From: Agapanthus africanus
Lineage: Eukaryota; Streptophyta; Magnoliopsida; Asparagales; Amaryllidaceae
NCBI GenBank assembly: GCA_030015575.1
Contig: CM057347.1
Location: forward strand, 504,001,176 to 504,065,175
Direction: 5' to 3'
DNA length: 64,000 bases
A program made the position numbers and the translations under genes. Positions 15,488 through 30,221 of the stretch are shown here, one piece after another; within the stretch, counting starts at the first letter, position 1, and every line of letters begins with the position of its first letter. The notes under the pieces are model-generated. The model made no database searches, was not told the origin of the DNA, and worked only from the letters and a program-made list of their open reading frames with translations.

Positions 15488-15640
15488 CTTCGACGATCGA
15501 GTTAGGGTTAGGGTTTTGAGTGAGGGAGTGTGATGATGGGGGCGAGCGAGCGACGAGGGAGGGAGATATAAAACGAGGGGAAAGTGGGGAGAGGTTAACG
15601 GAGACATAACGGACGTTTGGTTTAATATTTTGGATTTTTT
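15488..15640 (-). promoter_or_regulatory. Promoter and 5' leader of beta-tubulin A
   Basis: The leader reads AACCCTAACCCTAACTCGA just before the ATG: telo-box repeats typical of plant growth and translation genes. A TATA-like TTTTATATC lies near 15563-15572. At 15607-15623 there is the 17-mer AAACCAAACGTCCGTTA (minus sense), identical to one upstream of copy B. AACGG cores, as in mitosis-specific activator (MSA) sites bound by MYB3R factors, occur twice at 15592-15612 on the plus strand. Regulation by these is inference. Confidence 0.65.
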
Positions 15641-18046
15641 ATTTTATTTTTTGAGAAATTGGAAAATGGTTTTTGGGGATTGTTGAGGATTTCGAGGGGT
15701 GTTTCTGTCTTTTGATTTGTTCATTCCGGTGGCACGTTGCGGCAAGTGGATTCTGGCCGGGAGTGATACGATATCTCTTGCTCTTTTTGATTCATGGACC
15801 CTTGTGAAATGTATGGCTTTCTTTCCTCCAAAGGAAATATATAAAAATAAAAAGATTTTAAAAATTACAAAAAACACCAAAAATATTATCTGTAATTTCA
15901 TAATCGGGAAAAGAATGATGGATTAATATGCCAATAGACAACCAAGACATGTGCCGGTTGTATGCATAGAGGATCACCAGATCATACAGGGATAGCAACC
16001 AATGTTACCCTCTAACCCTAGGTGATCACCAAGATGCTTACTCTAACTTTTGGTCTTGTGGGAGATAATAAACGACAATGGTAGTGAAAAACGGCCACTG
16101 ATGTTTTTTATATAAAGAACACCAATAACCATCGAAGATAACTATTGTTTAGGATCCGAATTGTATAATCTTAGTTAAAATCCCAAACAAAATATATTCA
16201 CAAACCCTTGCACCATATCGTCTCCATGGAACTTTGAGCGTCATAGAAAAGACAAGAGAGGAATCTTCAGACCATTTGTTTTGCAAAGGCTCAAAATATA
16301 CAGGTGCGCTAGCTCTCGTGGTTTTCGATTCATCTAATTATTGATGAGGCCCTTATTGTCCACATCATGAACGCACATGCTTAAGGGTATGTTTGGCACT
16401 AATAAAGTGGGCAACTCTTTGGTGGTTCCAAAGAATTTTCTCTCTCTCTCACACACTCACTCTCTCTCTCCTTTTTGGAAGCACCAAAGAATTTCCCTAA
16501 TAAAGTACCCCACTTTTCTTGTTTGGGTATGCTAAAAATTGGATGGAAAATGGATTGCGCAATCTGTCCTATGTCTTTTTTTGCTTCTTTCGTTTTCTTT
16601 TCAAAACCTTAGAAAGTGAAAGAAAGATGATTATTTTATTCCATAATATTCAATTTTCTATTTTTCTTTCACACTTTCTTATTTTTTACCATTCGAATCA
16701 AACAATCCAATCTCATTTTCCATTATCATATAAATACCAACTCAACTTCTCAATTTTTTATTTAACAAAACAAACAAAAACTTTCTTTCCATTTCCATTT
16801 TAATTTTCTACGTTCGTTCCGCTTTCCAATTGCATAACATTACTTACTCAACCAAAACCAACCTAAAATGCATGAATTAAAAATATTACAGCTCTTGCAC
16901 AAACTCTGTTTATTGGATACGTTTCTATTATTCTCCAACTGTCATGTCTGTAACTAATCTACTCATATATAGATCTACTGCTTCAATTGTCAGTGGTCCA
17001 AATGTTTGTTACGCATTAGATACCAAACTGCTGCTTACATTCCTCGATGAAAACAATCGTTTTTTCCTGTCTGATTTCCTATGTTTATATAGTTTACATT
17101 ACTAAATACCAACTCCTGTGGACTATCTATGGAGTTGCCACATGCTTGCAGAAATTTCAGAGATCCAATCTTGCCCACATTCTTTCTTAGAAGGTATATA
17201 TAAGAATCTAAAATGATTAAATTTATTAATATACGTTGTCCAGATACGTTGTGGTGTCAGATAAATATTACAATCAAGTTTATGTGATAGTTTGCATGTG
17301 TTGTTAACAGTTTTAGAACAATGCATGTCAGGGGACTGCTCATGTTATGTATTTGGTTAATTCAAAATTTTCAAACATTTTATTGAAAATTTCTAACACG
17401 GCTACGAGTATAAACTGGTACAAAAAATAAACCATCTAGGAATTTTAGGATCCATTTTAAGACTTCTAAGAGGTTCCAACCACCCTTTCGATCAATATTA
17501 GTTCTGGACAGCAACAAATACAACATTTTAGCAAATTGAGGTGAACAACAAATTCAAGGGAAAGTTCCTATAGAATTTTTATTCCGCGTTTTGAGTATAA
17601 TCGAGATTTCCACCGTGCATGATGTGATACACAGATAGTTGAGATTTGAAGAAAAATTAAATACTATCATTATACATCCGGGTGCCACATGATTGATAGA
17701 TGATGAATAACCAGTAATTTCTTGAAAATATCATATGCCAATTATCCAGGAATAAATCATATACTTACAATGAGCAATAATAGAAAGGACCCAAGAAAAA
17801 TCAGTACCAAAATAAAAGAAAAACAAGTGAATAATAATAAATGCATGATGAAGATGGGCAACCTGTTTTTGGATCAGAAGCATCATGTGACGTGTTTTTT
17901 ACGGACTTTTTTCTATGAGCTTTGTGAAAAATGAACAGCTCGTCACATGTGAGCATCGCGTGTTCTTTACTTGGTAACGTAAAAATTGCGACAGAGGGGG
18001 ACCCATGAGCCCAAGTGGTGATAAAACCAAGCTGTTGTTTACCTAA
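15641..18046. other. Intergenic DNA between the two tubulin genes
   Basis: AT-rich, no convincing gene. Around 16431-16473 there are CT/CA-rich runs. A possible weak MITE starts at about 16384 (GGGTATGTTTGG) but its other end is poorly matched. The rest shows nothing I can assign. Confidence 0.55.
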
Positions 18047-18483
18047 GGGGCTGTTTGGTTGCAGGATTATGAGTTTGGATTTGGATTTTGGATTGTGGAA
18101 TCCTAGGATTCCATAATTTTGTGTTTGGTTGCAGGATTAGGATTTCTAGGATTCTTTTGTTTTTTATGGGGGGCCACCACAAAACAAGGATTATGGAATC
18201 CTAAAAATTTTCAAGGATTTTCAAGGATTTGGCACTATTCATTGTACTTTTAGATGGGGCCCATGCACTTTATTTATTTAACAATCCTCCCTCTCTCTAT
18301 CTCTCTCTAAAATCCTCAAATCCAAATCCTACTTTTTTATCACCAACCAAACAAAGATTACAAGGATCTATAAATCCAATACTAGGAATCCAAAACCAAC
18401 CAAACAATAAATTACCAAATCCACAAATTTCAACCGTACTATTTTGGAATCCAAATTCCATAATCCTGCAACCAAACAGCCCC
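18047..18483. mobile_element. Tourist-like MITE with perfect ends and TAA target duplication
   Basis: The left end GGGGCTGTTTGGTTGCAGGA and right end TCCTGCAACCAAACAGCCCC are perfect inverted repeats of at least 20 bases. TAA is duplicated directly on both sides (18044-18046 and 18484-18486), as in PIF/Harbinger-derived elements. At 437 bp it has no coding sequence, and its interior is rich in GGATT/AATCC words that can fold back. It lies upstream of tubulin A and downstream of tubulin B. It looks younger than the copy in the GST intron because its ends and target sites match exactly. Confidence 0.9.
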
Positions 18484-18486
18484 TAA

Positions 18487-19623
18487 AGAGAGGCATACCA
18501 TTTGGGACCAGATCTAAAGCTCTAACAATAAGGTAGAAAGTAGCAATCACCAGAGACCTTTGCGTAAAAAGGAAGGTATTCTTAGATTTGGTACAATAGA
18601 TTTCAATGTCCGAATCATTTCCACTTTTCACTATTAGGGTTCGATGAAGTTCAGTCCACTGGAAATGATATTCAACGGAACTATCCACTGGAAATGATAT
18701 TCGACGGAACTACGCATCACATCTCGACGATCATTAGAAAAATTGATTTTGATAAACAAATTTCTTATCGCATGAAGAAAAATCCCATATAAATCAAACA
18801 AGCGAGCAAAAATAATTTCATCTAAATGATTGATAGATCCAAAAAAATAGGTCATAAAGAGCTTTAAGCGGTCACTTCACAATCCAAGTCGGCTCAGTTT
18901 GCATAATAATAATAGTTACCGACACTCCATAGATCAAGCACATGCATGCATGTGCTCTCTATCTCACGTGTACACAACCCCCACACCCACAATGAAGGTA
19001 AAATAAAGTGCGTTCTTTTATTTTCTGTAGGCGATCAAGATCCCTGCTCCTATGAATTTTTGACTTTGGACCCTCATATTTTACACTTTAATAGAAGAGC
19101 AAAAAAATCAAAATTGGCAGGCAACCATGTCAAAATGCAAAATCATTGAAGCTTACAGCAGCTCGCCTATGCATGTCATCTAACAGGTCCAACGCACAGT
19201 ACACAAAGGAGTTGCAGCTGTTCATTCTAAGATGCAACAGGAACCCAAAAAATTAAGATGTAGTATTACCACAAGGTTCTAAATTAAGAAATTTAACCCA
19301 CAAAAATAATGACTCAAATGATAACACTCCATGAAAATAAAAACAAACAAAAAGCAACACGATAACATTCACTTCAATAGAACTACAGTGCCATCACATT
19401 ACCGCCAACACATTCCATATTTAATCAAATCTACAGCAAGCAAATTTAGTAAAGATAATGTCATCGGCAAAAAAAAACCAAAACAAAAGCAACCGAAATA
19501 TTGATCCAGAATACTCCATGATACTACTCTAATAGAACCACCACGAGAAGATACATCAAAAGGACAACATACCGATAACAATCCAACGCCAAAGCATGGA
19601 AAAGACCGAAAACCCTTCAGAAA
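18487..19623. other. 3' flank of beta-tubulin B, no gene seen
   Basis: Contains a 24-base near-duplicate around 18654-18710 (CCACTGGAAATGATATTC twice). Otherwise AT-rich, with the untranslated 3' end of the tubulin gene at its right side. Confidence 0.5.
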
Positions 19624-23555
<3,932 letters not shown>

Positions 23556-23800
23556 CTTCGATGATCGAGTTAGGGTTAAAGATCCGAGGATCCGAGATCT
23601 AGGGTTAGGGTTTTGAGAGAGGAGAGAGACTGAGAGATGAGTGAAGAGAGAGAGAGAGAGAGAGGTGGGGATTATAAAATGGGGTAGTGACGGTTGGATT
23701 TGACGGTGACGGAAAGAGAAGGAGAGACTAGGGGGTTCTTGACGGCAAGGTTAACGGACGTTTGGTTTTAGGGGGAGTTCGAATTTTGAAATGAAATTTT
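23556..23800 (-). promoter_or_regulatory. Promoter and 5' leader of beta-tubulin B
   Basis: Telo-box repeats (AACCCTAACCCTA in gene sense) occur twice above the ATG. A (GA)n run lies at 23645-23665 and a TATA-like TTTTATAATC near 23670-23680. The 17-mer AAACCAAACGTCCGTTA at 23752-23768 is identical to that of copy A, though the flanks have diverged. This suggests it is constrained or that the duplication included the promoter. Confidence 0.65.
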
Positions 23801-24052
23801 TGGGTGTCTTTCGTATTAGTTTTTTACTACGTTCGCTGTCACGTGAAGTTATTGTAATTATTGTACTGGTTTAAGACACATTTGCAGTTACACCCATTTG
23901 ATGAAATTATTTGCATATATCCTTTTCAACAAAATGTGATTCATAACTTTTATTTGCAAATTAATCCTGCTCTCTTTAACTTTTCACATGCTGGTCTAAA
24001 AGATGCTTCAATTTGTAGATTCCTTAATCTGACATGAAATGATATAAGAGAT

Positions 24053-24432
24053 TAATGGAGGAAAGAGGTCATAGGAGGGGATTTCCTCCTATGGCGTCGA
24101 AAAAACACCCCCTTCCTAGTTTTTCGACGATCGGCACCCACCAACTTCATCGTCATCATCTAAGATGTGGGTATACCAAATTTCATGTGATTCTACAACT
24201 TTTTCACCGTTGATTTAGTGGGTTCAAAATTAACGGTTTACCGACAATAGAACTTTTTACATTGCTAAATCAACGGTGAAAATGTTGTAGAATCACATGA
24301 AATTTGGTATATCCACATCTTAGATGATGACGATGAAGATGATAGGTGCCGATCGTCGGAAATAACTAGGGAGGGGGTATTTTTTCGACGCCATAGGAGG
24401 GAATTCCCTCCTATGGCATCTTTTCTCCATTA
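24053..24432. mobile_element. Foldback (long inverted repeat) MITE
   Basis: The left arm begins TAATGGAGGAAAGAGGTCAT. The right arm is its reverse complement with few mismatches, ending CTTTTCTCCATTA. The arms run nearly to the centre: GTTGATTTAGTGGG pairs across an apex at about 24225-24260. So the whole 380 bp can form one long hairpin. Weaker symmetry continues outward to about 24030 and 24455. Each arm also contains a short nested palindrome (CTCCTATGG/CCATAGGAG). No target duplication could be fixed and there is no coding sequence. Confidence 0.8.
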
Positions 24433-24583
24433 TTCTCTTGATATAATGCGATTTCATATGTTCCACCAATAAAGGAATTTCATATGCTGACAATATATAT
24501 ATTAAGTAGTTTTTTCGATTTTAATTTGAATCTTGCCGCTCAAAACTCATAAATCAGAATTGAAAATGGTTATAAGGTTATAA

Positions 24584-24677
24584 CTGCAGTGTCCAAATTG
24601 CAAGTCTCATTAGGCCGAAGATGCTATGTGTAAAAAAGTCTCTAGACCCTATAGGGCATACGGTCTGGACACTGCAG
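24584..24677. repeat. 94-bp sequence with perfect 12-bp inverted ends
   Basis: CTGCAGTGTCCA at 24584-24595 is exactly inverted at 24666-24677. This may be a small MITE remnant. No clear target duplication. Confidence 0.4.
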
Positions 24678-25324
24678 GGCCTGTAAGCCCCATTTCCTCT
24701 TGAAAAATATAAGGTTTACACAGCGACTAAAGGTTGCCTTACATCAAAAATTGCTCTTAAAATTTTCTTGCATGTGCATAGCTTATGCAAAAATTATGGC
24801 TAGCATCGTTTATAAGTCAGTGCCTTGGATCTTAATTAAACCACTATAATTAAATAACAGTCTAACAAAGAACAAAAATGATGCTTTTTGATAATTGATA
24901 ATTTTATGCAGGCCCGGCACTTGCATTTTGATAGATCCAGCTAATATTCAGGTGACATCCCCTCTGTATGTAACTCACCAAAGTGGCAAGTATGAAAATG
25001 ATGAAACCTTGTTGTTTGGATAAATGATGCTTAAACTTGCAACCAACCCATGTGGTATGCAGTAGACCCAGGTATGCAGTAGACCCACTAGTTATGACAG
25101 CCATCATACACAGTCAATGATCCTAAATCCCTATGTGTTGCTTGTTCTTTAACCAATGCGGGCCCATTGATATTAGAACATACCTAAACGGATACTCATC
25201 GTAAACGGATCGACATACGTAATCTGACACGTCGGTCTATATATCAGGACCAGACACGTTAGCTCAGGCTGGCTAATGGTAAAGTCTTTTTGTTGTTGAG
25301 CAAGATTTTCATTTCGTATGCATG
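24678..25324. other. Intergenic DNA, no gene seen
   Basis: Contains a short direct duplication around 25054-25090 (GGTATGCAGTAGACCCA twice). Nothing else assignable. Confidence 0.5.
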
Positions 25325-25598
25325 TGTTAAGAACCACTCAGCCCAAAAGTTTAAGCTTTTAGGTTGTGGGATAACTATGTATATTAAGATAATATAATCT
25401 TTTAACACTCCCCGTCACTTGAATTTTGGGCCACATGTGATAGCGGAATAAATGGGGATAAATATAATTGACAATGACGAGGTTCAAACCCAGCACCTCT
25501 TGAACCTTGTATACTATGACACCATATTAAGAACCACTAAACTCAAAAGCTTAAGCTTTTATGTTGTGAGATAACAATGCATATCAAGACAAGATAAT
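25325..25598 (-). mobile_element. TRIM retrotransposon, interrupted by element X
   Basis: An 83-bp terminal repeat at 25325-25407 (TGTTAAAAGATTATATT in minus sense, ending TTCTTAACA) recurs as a diverged copy from 25525 that is cut at 25598 by the start of element X. On the minus strand, TGGTGTCATAG follows the right-hand repeat, like the usual TGGTATCAGAG initiator-tRNA primer site. GTGACGGGGAG, a polypurine tract, precedes the left-hand repeat. The interior is only about 117 bp and non-coding, as in terminal-repeat retrotransposons in miniature. The rest of its 5' LTR should lie to the right of element X, outside the window. Confidence 0.75.
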
Positions 25599-26120
25599 TG
25601 ATAGTGCTCGATATTGGCGATCCCCAAGATCACGACACGTGGCAGATGACGTGTCCCAGAACCCAGAAGAAAGGGCCCACGGAAGCCGATCAGGCCATCC
25701 CTGTACCCGACCTGGAAGCACAAGCTGGCTCTCCTCGGAGCCCCCTGCAAATTGGCCTCCTCGGCCCCTCAGCTCGCCCCGAGCTGCCACGGTACTAAGA
25801 CTCCTCGGCCCTCTTGCTCGTCTCCGAGCTCCCCAGTCAAGGCCATCTTCCTCGGTCCCTCTAACCGACCAACTCCACCACCCAGGCGTAACCGTCGCTC
25901 CGCAAATCTCGCCACACGCAGATTCTCCGTCAGCAACGTCCCACGTTCCACGCCATCACGATCCCCATTAATGGGCGATCCGCTCATTATGCGGGCGTGA
26001 CGTCGGGAACGTAACTGCCGGCGAGACTCTCGCGCCTGCTGCTGCGTGTTGCCGCCCCTATATAAACCCCCATCACAGAGGGGTCAAGTAAGCCTTTTCT
26101 GACACTTTTACGCCGTTACT
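25599..26120 (+). repeat. 5' LTR of element X, first part
   Basis: Begins TGATAGTGCTC and aligns end to end with 49322-49843. The promoter TATA box (TATATAAA) is at 26059-26066, followed by a short GAGGGGTC leader. The LTR breaks at 26120, where the copia element inserted, and resumes at 36271. Confidence 0.92.
26116..26120 (+). repeat. Target-site duplication of copia element (left)
   Basis: TTACT immediately precedes the copia LTR and recurs right after it at 36266-36270. Confidence 0.95.
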
Positions 26121-28199
26121 TGTTAGTGTATATGCCCTAGAGGCCATTACTGTATCATACTAGTTTGTATATTACTTGATGGAAGCTTGGGATATTCACC
26201 TTGTATAAACAATCTTGCTCAATATAGTAGTTTGCTACTTGGTTTGATTCTACTTCAATGTGTACTTGTGTTTATTTCAGTATATCACTTATACGCATTA
26301 GTGGAGCCCTTAGGATCTTTGCCTGATTACCAGCGTTGTGATGGCAGTCACACTAGTGGGGGCTGGGTAATCTATAGGCACATCCTTATACAGGTCCCTA
26401 GTCGTAGGACTATCGAGACAGGGCATCGATACTCCGGAGTAGACTAGCGTATGCGCTTCTCATCCCAGTGTGGGAGATGGTCTGTCCCACAGCCATCAGT
26501 ACGTCGTACTGGAGATAGTATACGGGTGCTCGTTGGGTTACGAGTACACTGGACAGGACTCGTCGGGAACTGACAGGTTGGTATTATACCTATCGTCAGT
26601 TATCAGTTCCCAGGTGACATGAGTACAGCTTAGTCCGCTGACTTGACACTGACACTTCGCCTCGAGTGTGTTCCCACTGTACTTTGATCACTACCCTACC
26701 ACGGCTCAAAGGAGTCGTGCAAACAGGTAGTGGTTGGGTGCAGTCCCGAAGCACTTGGAGGCAGTGACGGTTAGACAGGATTCGTCTCTCCCGGTATTGG
26801 GGGTTGACATCGCGCTGTGTCTAGGAGAGCCATTACACGAGTAGTCCCTGGCCAGGGCAAGCGAGATATACTGGTAGGTTTCCAGTGTTATCTCAGGGTG
26901 TTTTGGGCTTCACTCCGACACGACTTGTACCGCTTTTGGGGGACTGACGTTTTACCGCCCCCTAGGCCCGCCATGCGATGTATCAGACGAACAGACCGGA
27001 CTGTACGGAGAATGTCACATTCAGACTCAGTAGGAGTTCAGATGGGGTTTCACCTCGTCAGCCTTCTTGTCGGCATCTACCTGGGGACCGTTACGCACAG
27101 CTAGTGCCGCTTGCGGTCTGTGGTTAAACCCACTGCCAGCGTAGTGTCGAGTCTTTAGAGTCCCACACAGAGGGTATTCGCCTCTGGGCAAAACAGAGTA
27201 GAGGTCGCATGGTTTTGCGACAGGGTTCGTTCTCATCCGCGCACTTGTGCACGTTTGGAGTCCGGACGGATTATACTGGCAGGCTCTGGTTTGAGCCAGA
27301 TACTGGTATATGTTTTTGGGGTTGCTTTTATATCTTGGTATTCTTGTTCCTCGGAACGAGAATGCAGGTGTGTATGCACAGTTGCTTGAGGCGGAGAATG
27401 AGGTTTTTCATTAGGGTTTCGGATCGGGTGCGTATGCACAGTTGACAGCTATCATTTTCCAAACCCTAATGGATTTGTATATTATCTATTAATAATAGTA
27501 ATTAAATAAGAATTATGTTATGGTTGTTTTTCTTGTTGACTTGTTGACCTTGGTTGACTTGTTGACCATTGACCACTTTTTATGCCTTGAAAGTCTTCCT
27601 TGATTCATGCTTACACTTCATTAAAAGAGGTATGATAGTGGTCATTCCAAAATAACCATCAACTATTCTTATTTCAATTATTATCATTTAGATAATTCAT
27701 TTCTTTTGCAATATGGTTGCAAGAAATGAATTATTGAGCTCATTCTATCATAACCTCTCTCTCTCCTCATTTTCATCTTCTTCCTCCTCTTGAAAAGAGA
27801 AACCTTCTCATGTGTTGAGAATCATTCTCTTTTGATAGAAAAGCAAACCCTAATCCTCATCTACTCATTCTAGGATGAAGGTTTAGCAAGCCGGAAACCC
27901 TAGTTCACTCAAAGATCGAGGAAGAGCCCAAAGTCGAACCTTCAAGGTGGATCCATCTTCGACGGGAGAAGGCGACGAAAAGAGAACCATCAACCTCTAC
28001 AAGGTTTGAAGAAGAAGGAGTTCAAGTTTAGGTATAACCATCTTCCATAGTAGCTAACTCTCTTTAGCTTGTTAACTAGTTTTAGTTTAGACAACGATCC
28101 CGACAATGTTTAGTCCATGTTGCCTCTTGCGATAAAAATTCGTTTTTTATACCGTTTCCGCCTCCCCGTAAGTACCGGGGGTCGCAATATGGACTTACA
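26121..28199 (+). repeat. 5' LTR of copia element
   Basis: 2079 bp, same length as the 3' LTR at 34187-36265. It carries long non-coding stretches with repeated GTTGACTTGTTGACC words (27535-27570) and a CT-rich segment near 27755-27790. Short frames within it are duplicated in the other LTR and are not genes. Confidence 0.97.
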
Positions 28200-28200
28200 G

Positions 28201-28212
28201 TGGTATCAGAGC
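28201..28212 (+). other. Primer-binding site of copia element
   Basis: TGGTATCAGAGC, one base after the LTR, is complementary to the 3' end of initiator methionine tRNA, the standard plant copia primer. Confidence 0.95.
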
Positions 28213-30221
28213 CTAACTAAACTTAAACTAGCTTGGTAGTGAAGTGTAACGAAGTTCGGAACCGAAAAATCGCAAAACCGGAAAAACGAAAACCTAACTT
28301 TCTGTTGAAATTTTTTCTGCTCAAAATGAAAAACTTTATACTTGTAAAATCGTCTCAGGGTTTTCTAAGAACACACAAGAAAAACGATATCTTGTTACCT
28401 CCAAACCGCCGCGCTTCCGCGGCCTCACCTACTCATTTGGCCGCGGAACCGCCGCAAGTTGGTGTCCTCTTTGCATCGTTTTTCGTGCAGTGTTCTTCTG
28501 TGTTGGTTTTGGGATTTTTAAGATATATTATATGTACCCAGATTTTCCAGAACTGAAATTCACTTTTGGGGTCCTATAATTCCGTATTTTTTTCCGAACT
28601 TCACTGCACTTTGGCTATGTTGGTTATATCTGTGATGTTTGCATGTATTGAACGTCGGCTAATCGCTATAAGTCGATTAGTCGGGGTTATACATGATCTG
28701 TAATGTTCTGGAATGTGTATATGAATGTGTTGGACTGTCGCGGGTGAATAGCCGGGGTGGATGTGAGATGAGCTTTTGTTTTTCTTTCATTCATTGTAAA
28801 TGTAAATTGATGTAATTATATTATTTGTTTGGCCGCACAACCGGGTCGGGGTTGTAGCCGTCATTGTATAATTCTTTTACTGTTTTTGCTCCTAGGATAG
28901 ACCCATGGTGGGGTGCACAAACTACCGGGGACATGGAGGGTAGTTTGCCGCACCCGTAGGGGTCTTGGGTGGGGTATTTGCTATTCACCGCGACCGTGTT
29001 ATCCGCTTTTCGTTTCAGGCTCGAAAGGATTGCGGATTGCTAGTATATCCAATGTATTCATCTGTGATCTGTAATGTCTATCATTGCTTTCTATTTAGGC
29101 GTTGCTTATGTTTTACAGCCGCGCTAGCCCAGCCCCCGCTCTGTCGTTAGTTAAGTAACCTAACGAGTGATGACGGGACCCCGTGGCGAATGCGAATGGC
29201 ATAAGCGTACGTCATATTTTGGTTGTTTTCTGCAATGGTAGGATTAAATGATGGGACGCATTAAAAGAACTAATGCAAGAATATCACGCATTAAAAGAAC
29301 TAATGCAAGATAATAAACCAAGTTTAAGTCGATGGAACACTTTCGAAAAACCACTCGGTTCTTTTCAAAAACTAACTTTTAAATGCGGAGCTTGAGCCAC
29401 TCCTTCTAAAAGCTATCCCGTTCCATCGATTATATCAAGTTCACTACGTTCACGGTTTCGCCAAAACCATTCGTAGCCCTCCATCATTTCAGTTAGATAT
29501 ACGGTAGTATTCAAGCTATGTATTTTGACCTCACGCCAAGGCATAGTGATTGGTAGCTGCCGGATATTTATCTGTTGCATAGATAGAATGCGTTGTTTTG
29601 AGACAGTCGTACCACCATTTTGGCCTACGTCAAGGGTAGGTACGGGTGGATTCAAATCAACCGGGATAATGATGGGAAGAACTTGACATGTGACTTATGA
29701 CATTTTGACCTCACGCCAAGGTCATAAGAGCATGGGGCAAAAATCCACATCGGGAGTTTCATAAGTACTGAAACTTGCTAGATTTGCATACCATTTGGAG
29801 TGTGATGATTATGGTAGGATTCCTTCATTTTCGTCACGCGATGATATTTGGATCCCGATCCTACTGTGAGTATATGCTACTCCTCGGGAAATTTCTCACT
29901 AAACGATCAATGCTATAAACCTAGTAGGTGCCTAGAAAGGTGTTAGCGGGGCTACGCCCCCAGGGAAAAGAGGTTCTTAAATTAAGGAACTTCGCGAAAG
30001 CGTTGGAAAACCTCCCTCGAAGTACCGACACTGGCCTGGCTGAACGGTTAAGCAAGTATTGTACGGTGGGATTGATCCCGGCTAATTCTTCCTTTGTGGT
30101 TTGAGGAGGGATTCGAGAGACAGTGGAAGCCATCCTGTTTAGACAAATTAAAAACCATTCTAAACTTGCAAGAGCATCGTGCTAAGTGTTTCTTCTCTCC
30201 CCCTGCAGCGACCAAATCGAA
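28213..30221 (+). other. Long untranslated leader of copia element
   Basis: Two kilobases without a convincing reading frame. A 25-base direct repeat containing GCATTAAAAGAACTAATGC (itself a hairpin) occurs at 29256-29280 and 29286-29310. TTTTGACCTCACGCCAAGG occurs twice, near 29522 and 29704. Just upstream of the gag ATG a strong pyrimidine tract ends in CCCCCTGCAG at 30208, a good splice acceptor. Confidence 0.7.

Noticed and set aside
16384..16866. MITE beginning GGGTATGTTTGG
   Set aside because: The right end (CCAAAACCAACCTA) matches poorly and no target duplication is clear.
26187..27445. Frames of 68-95 residues in the copia LTRs, repeated at 34253-35511
   Set aside because: They are the same non-coding LTR sequence twice and have no recognisable domain.
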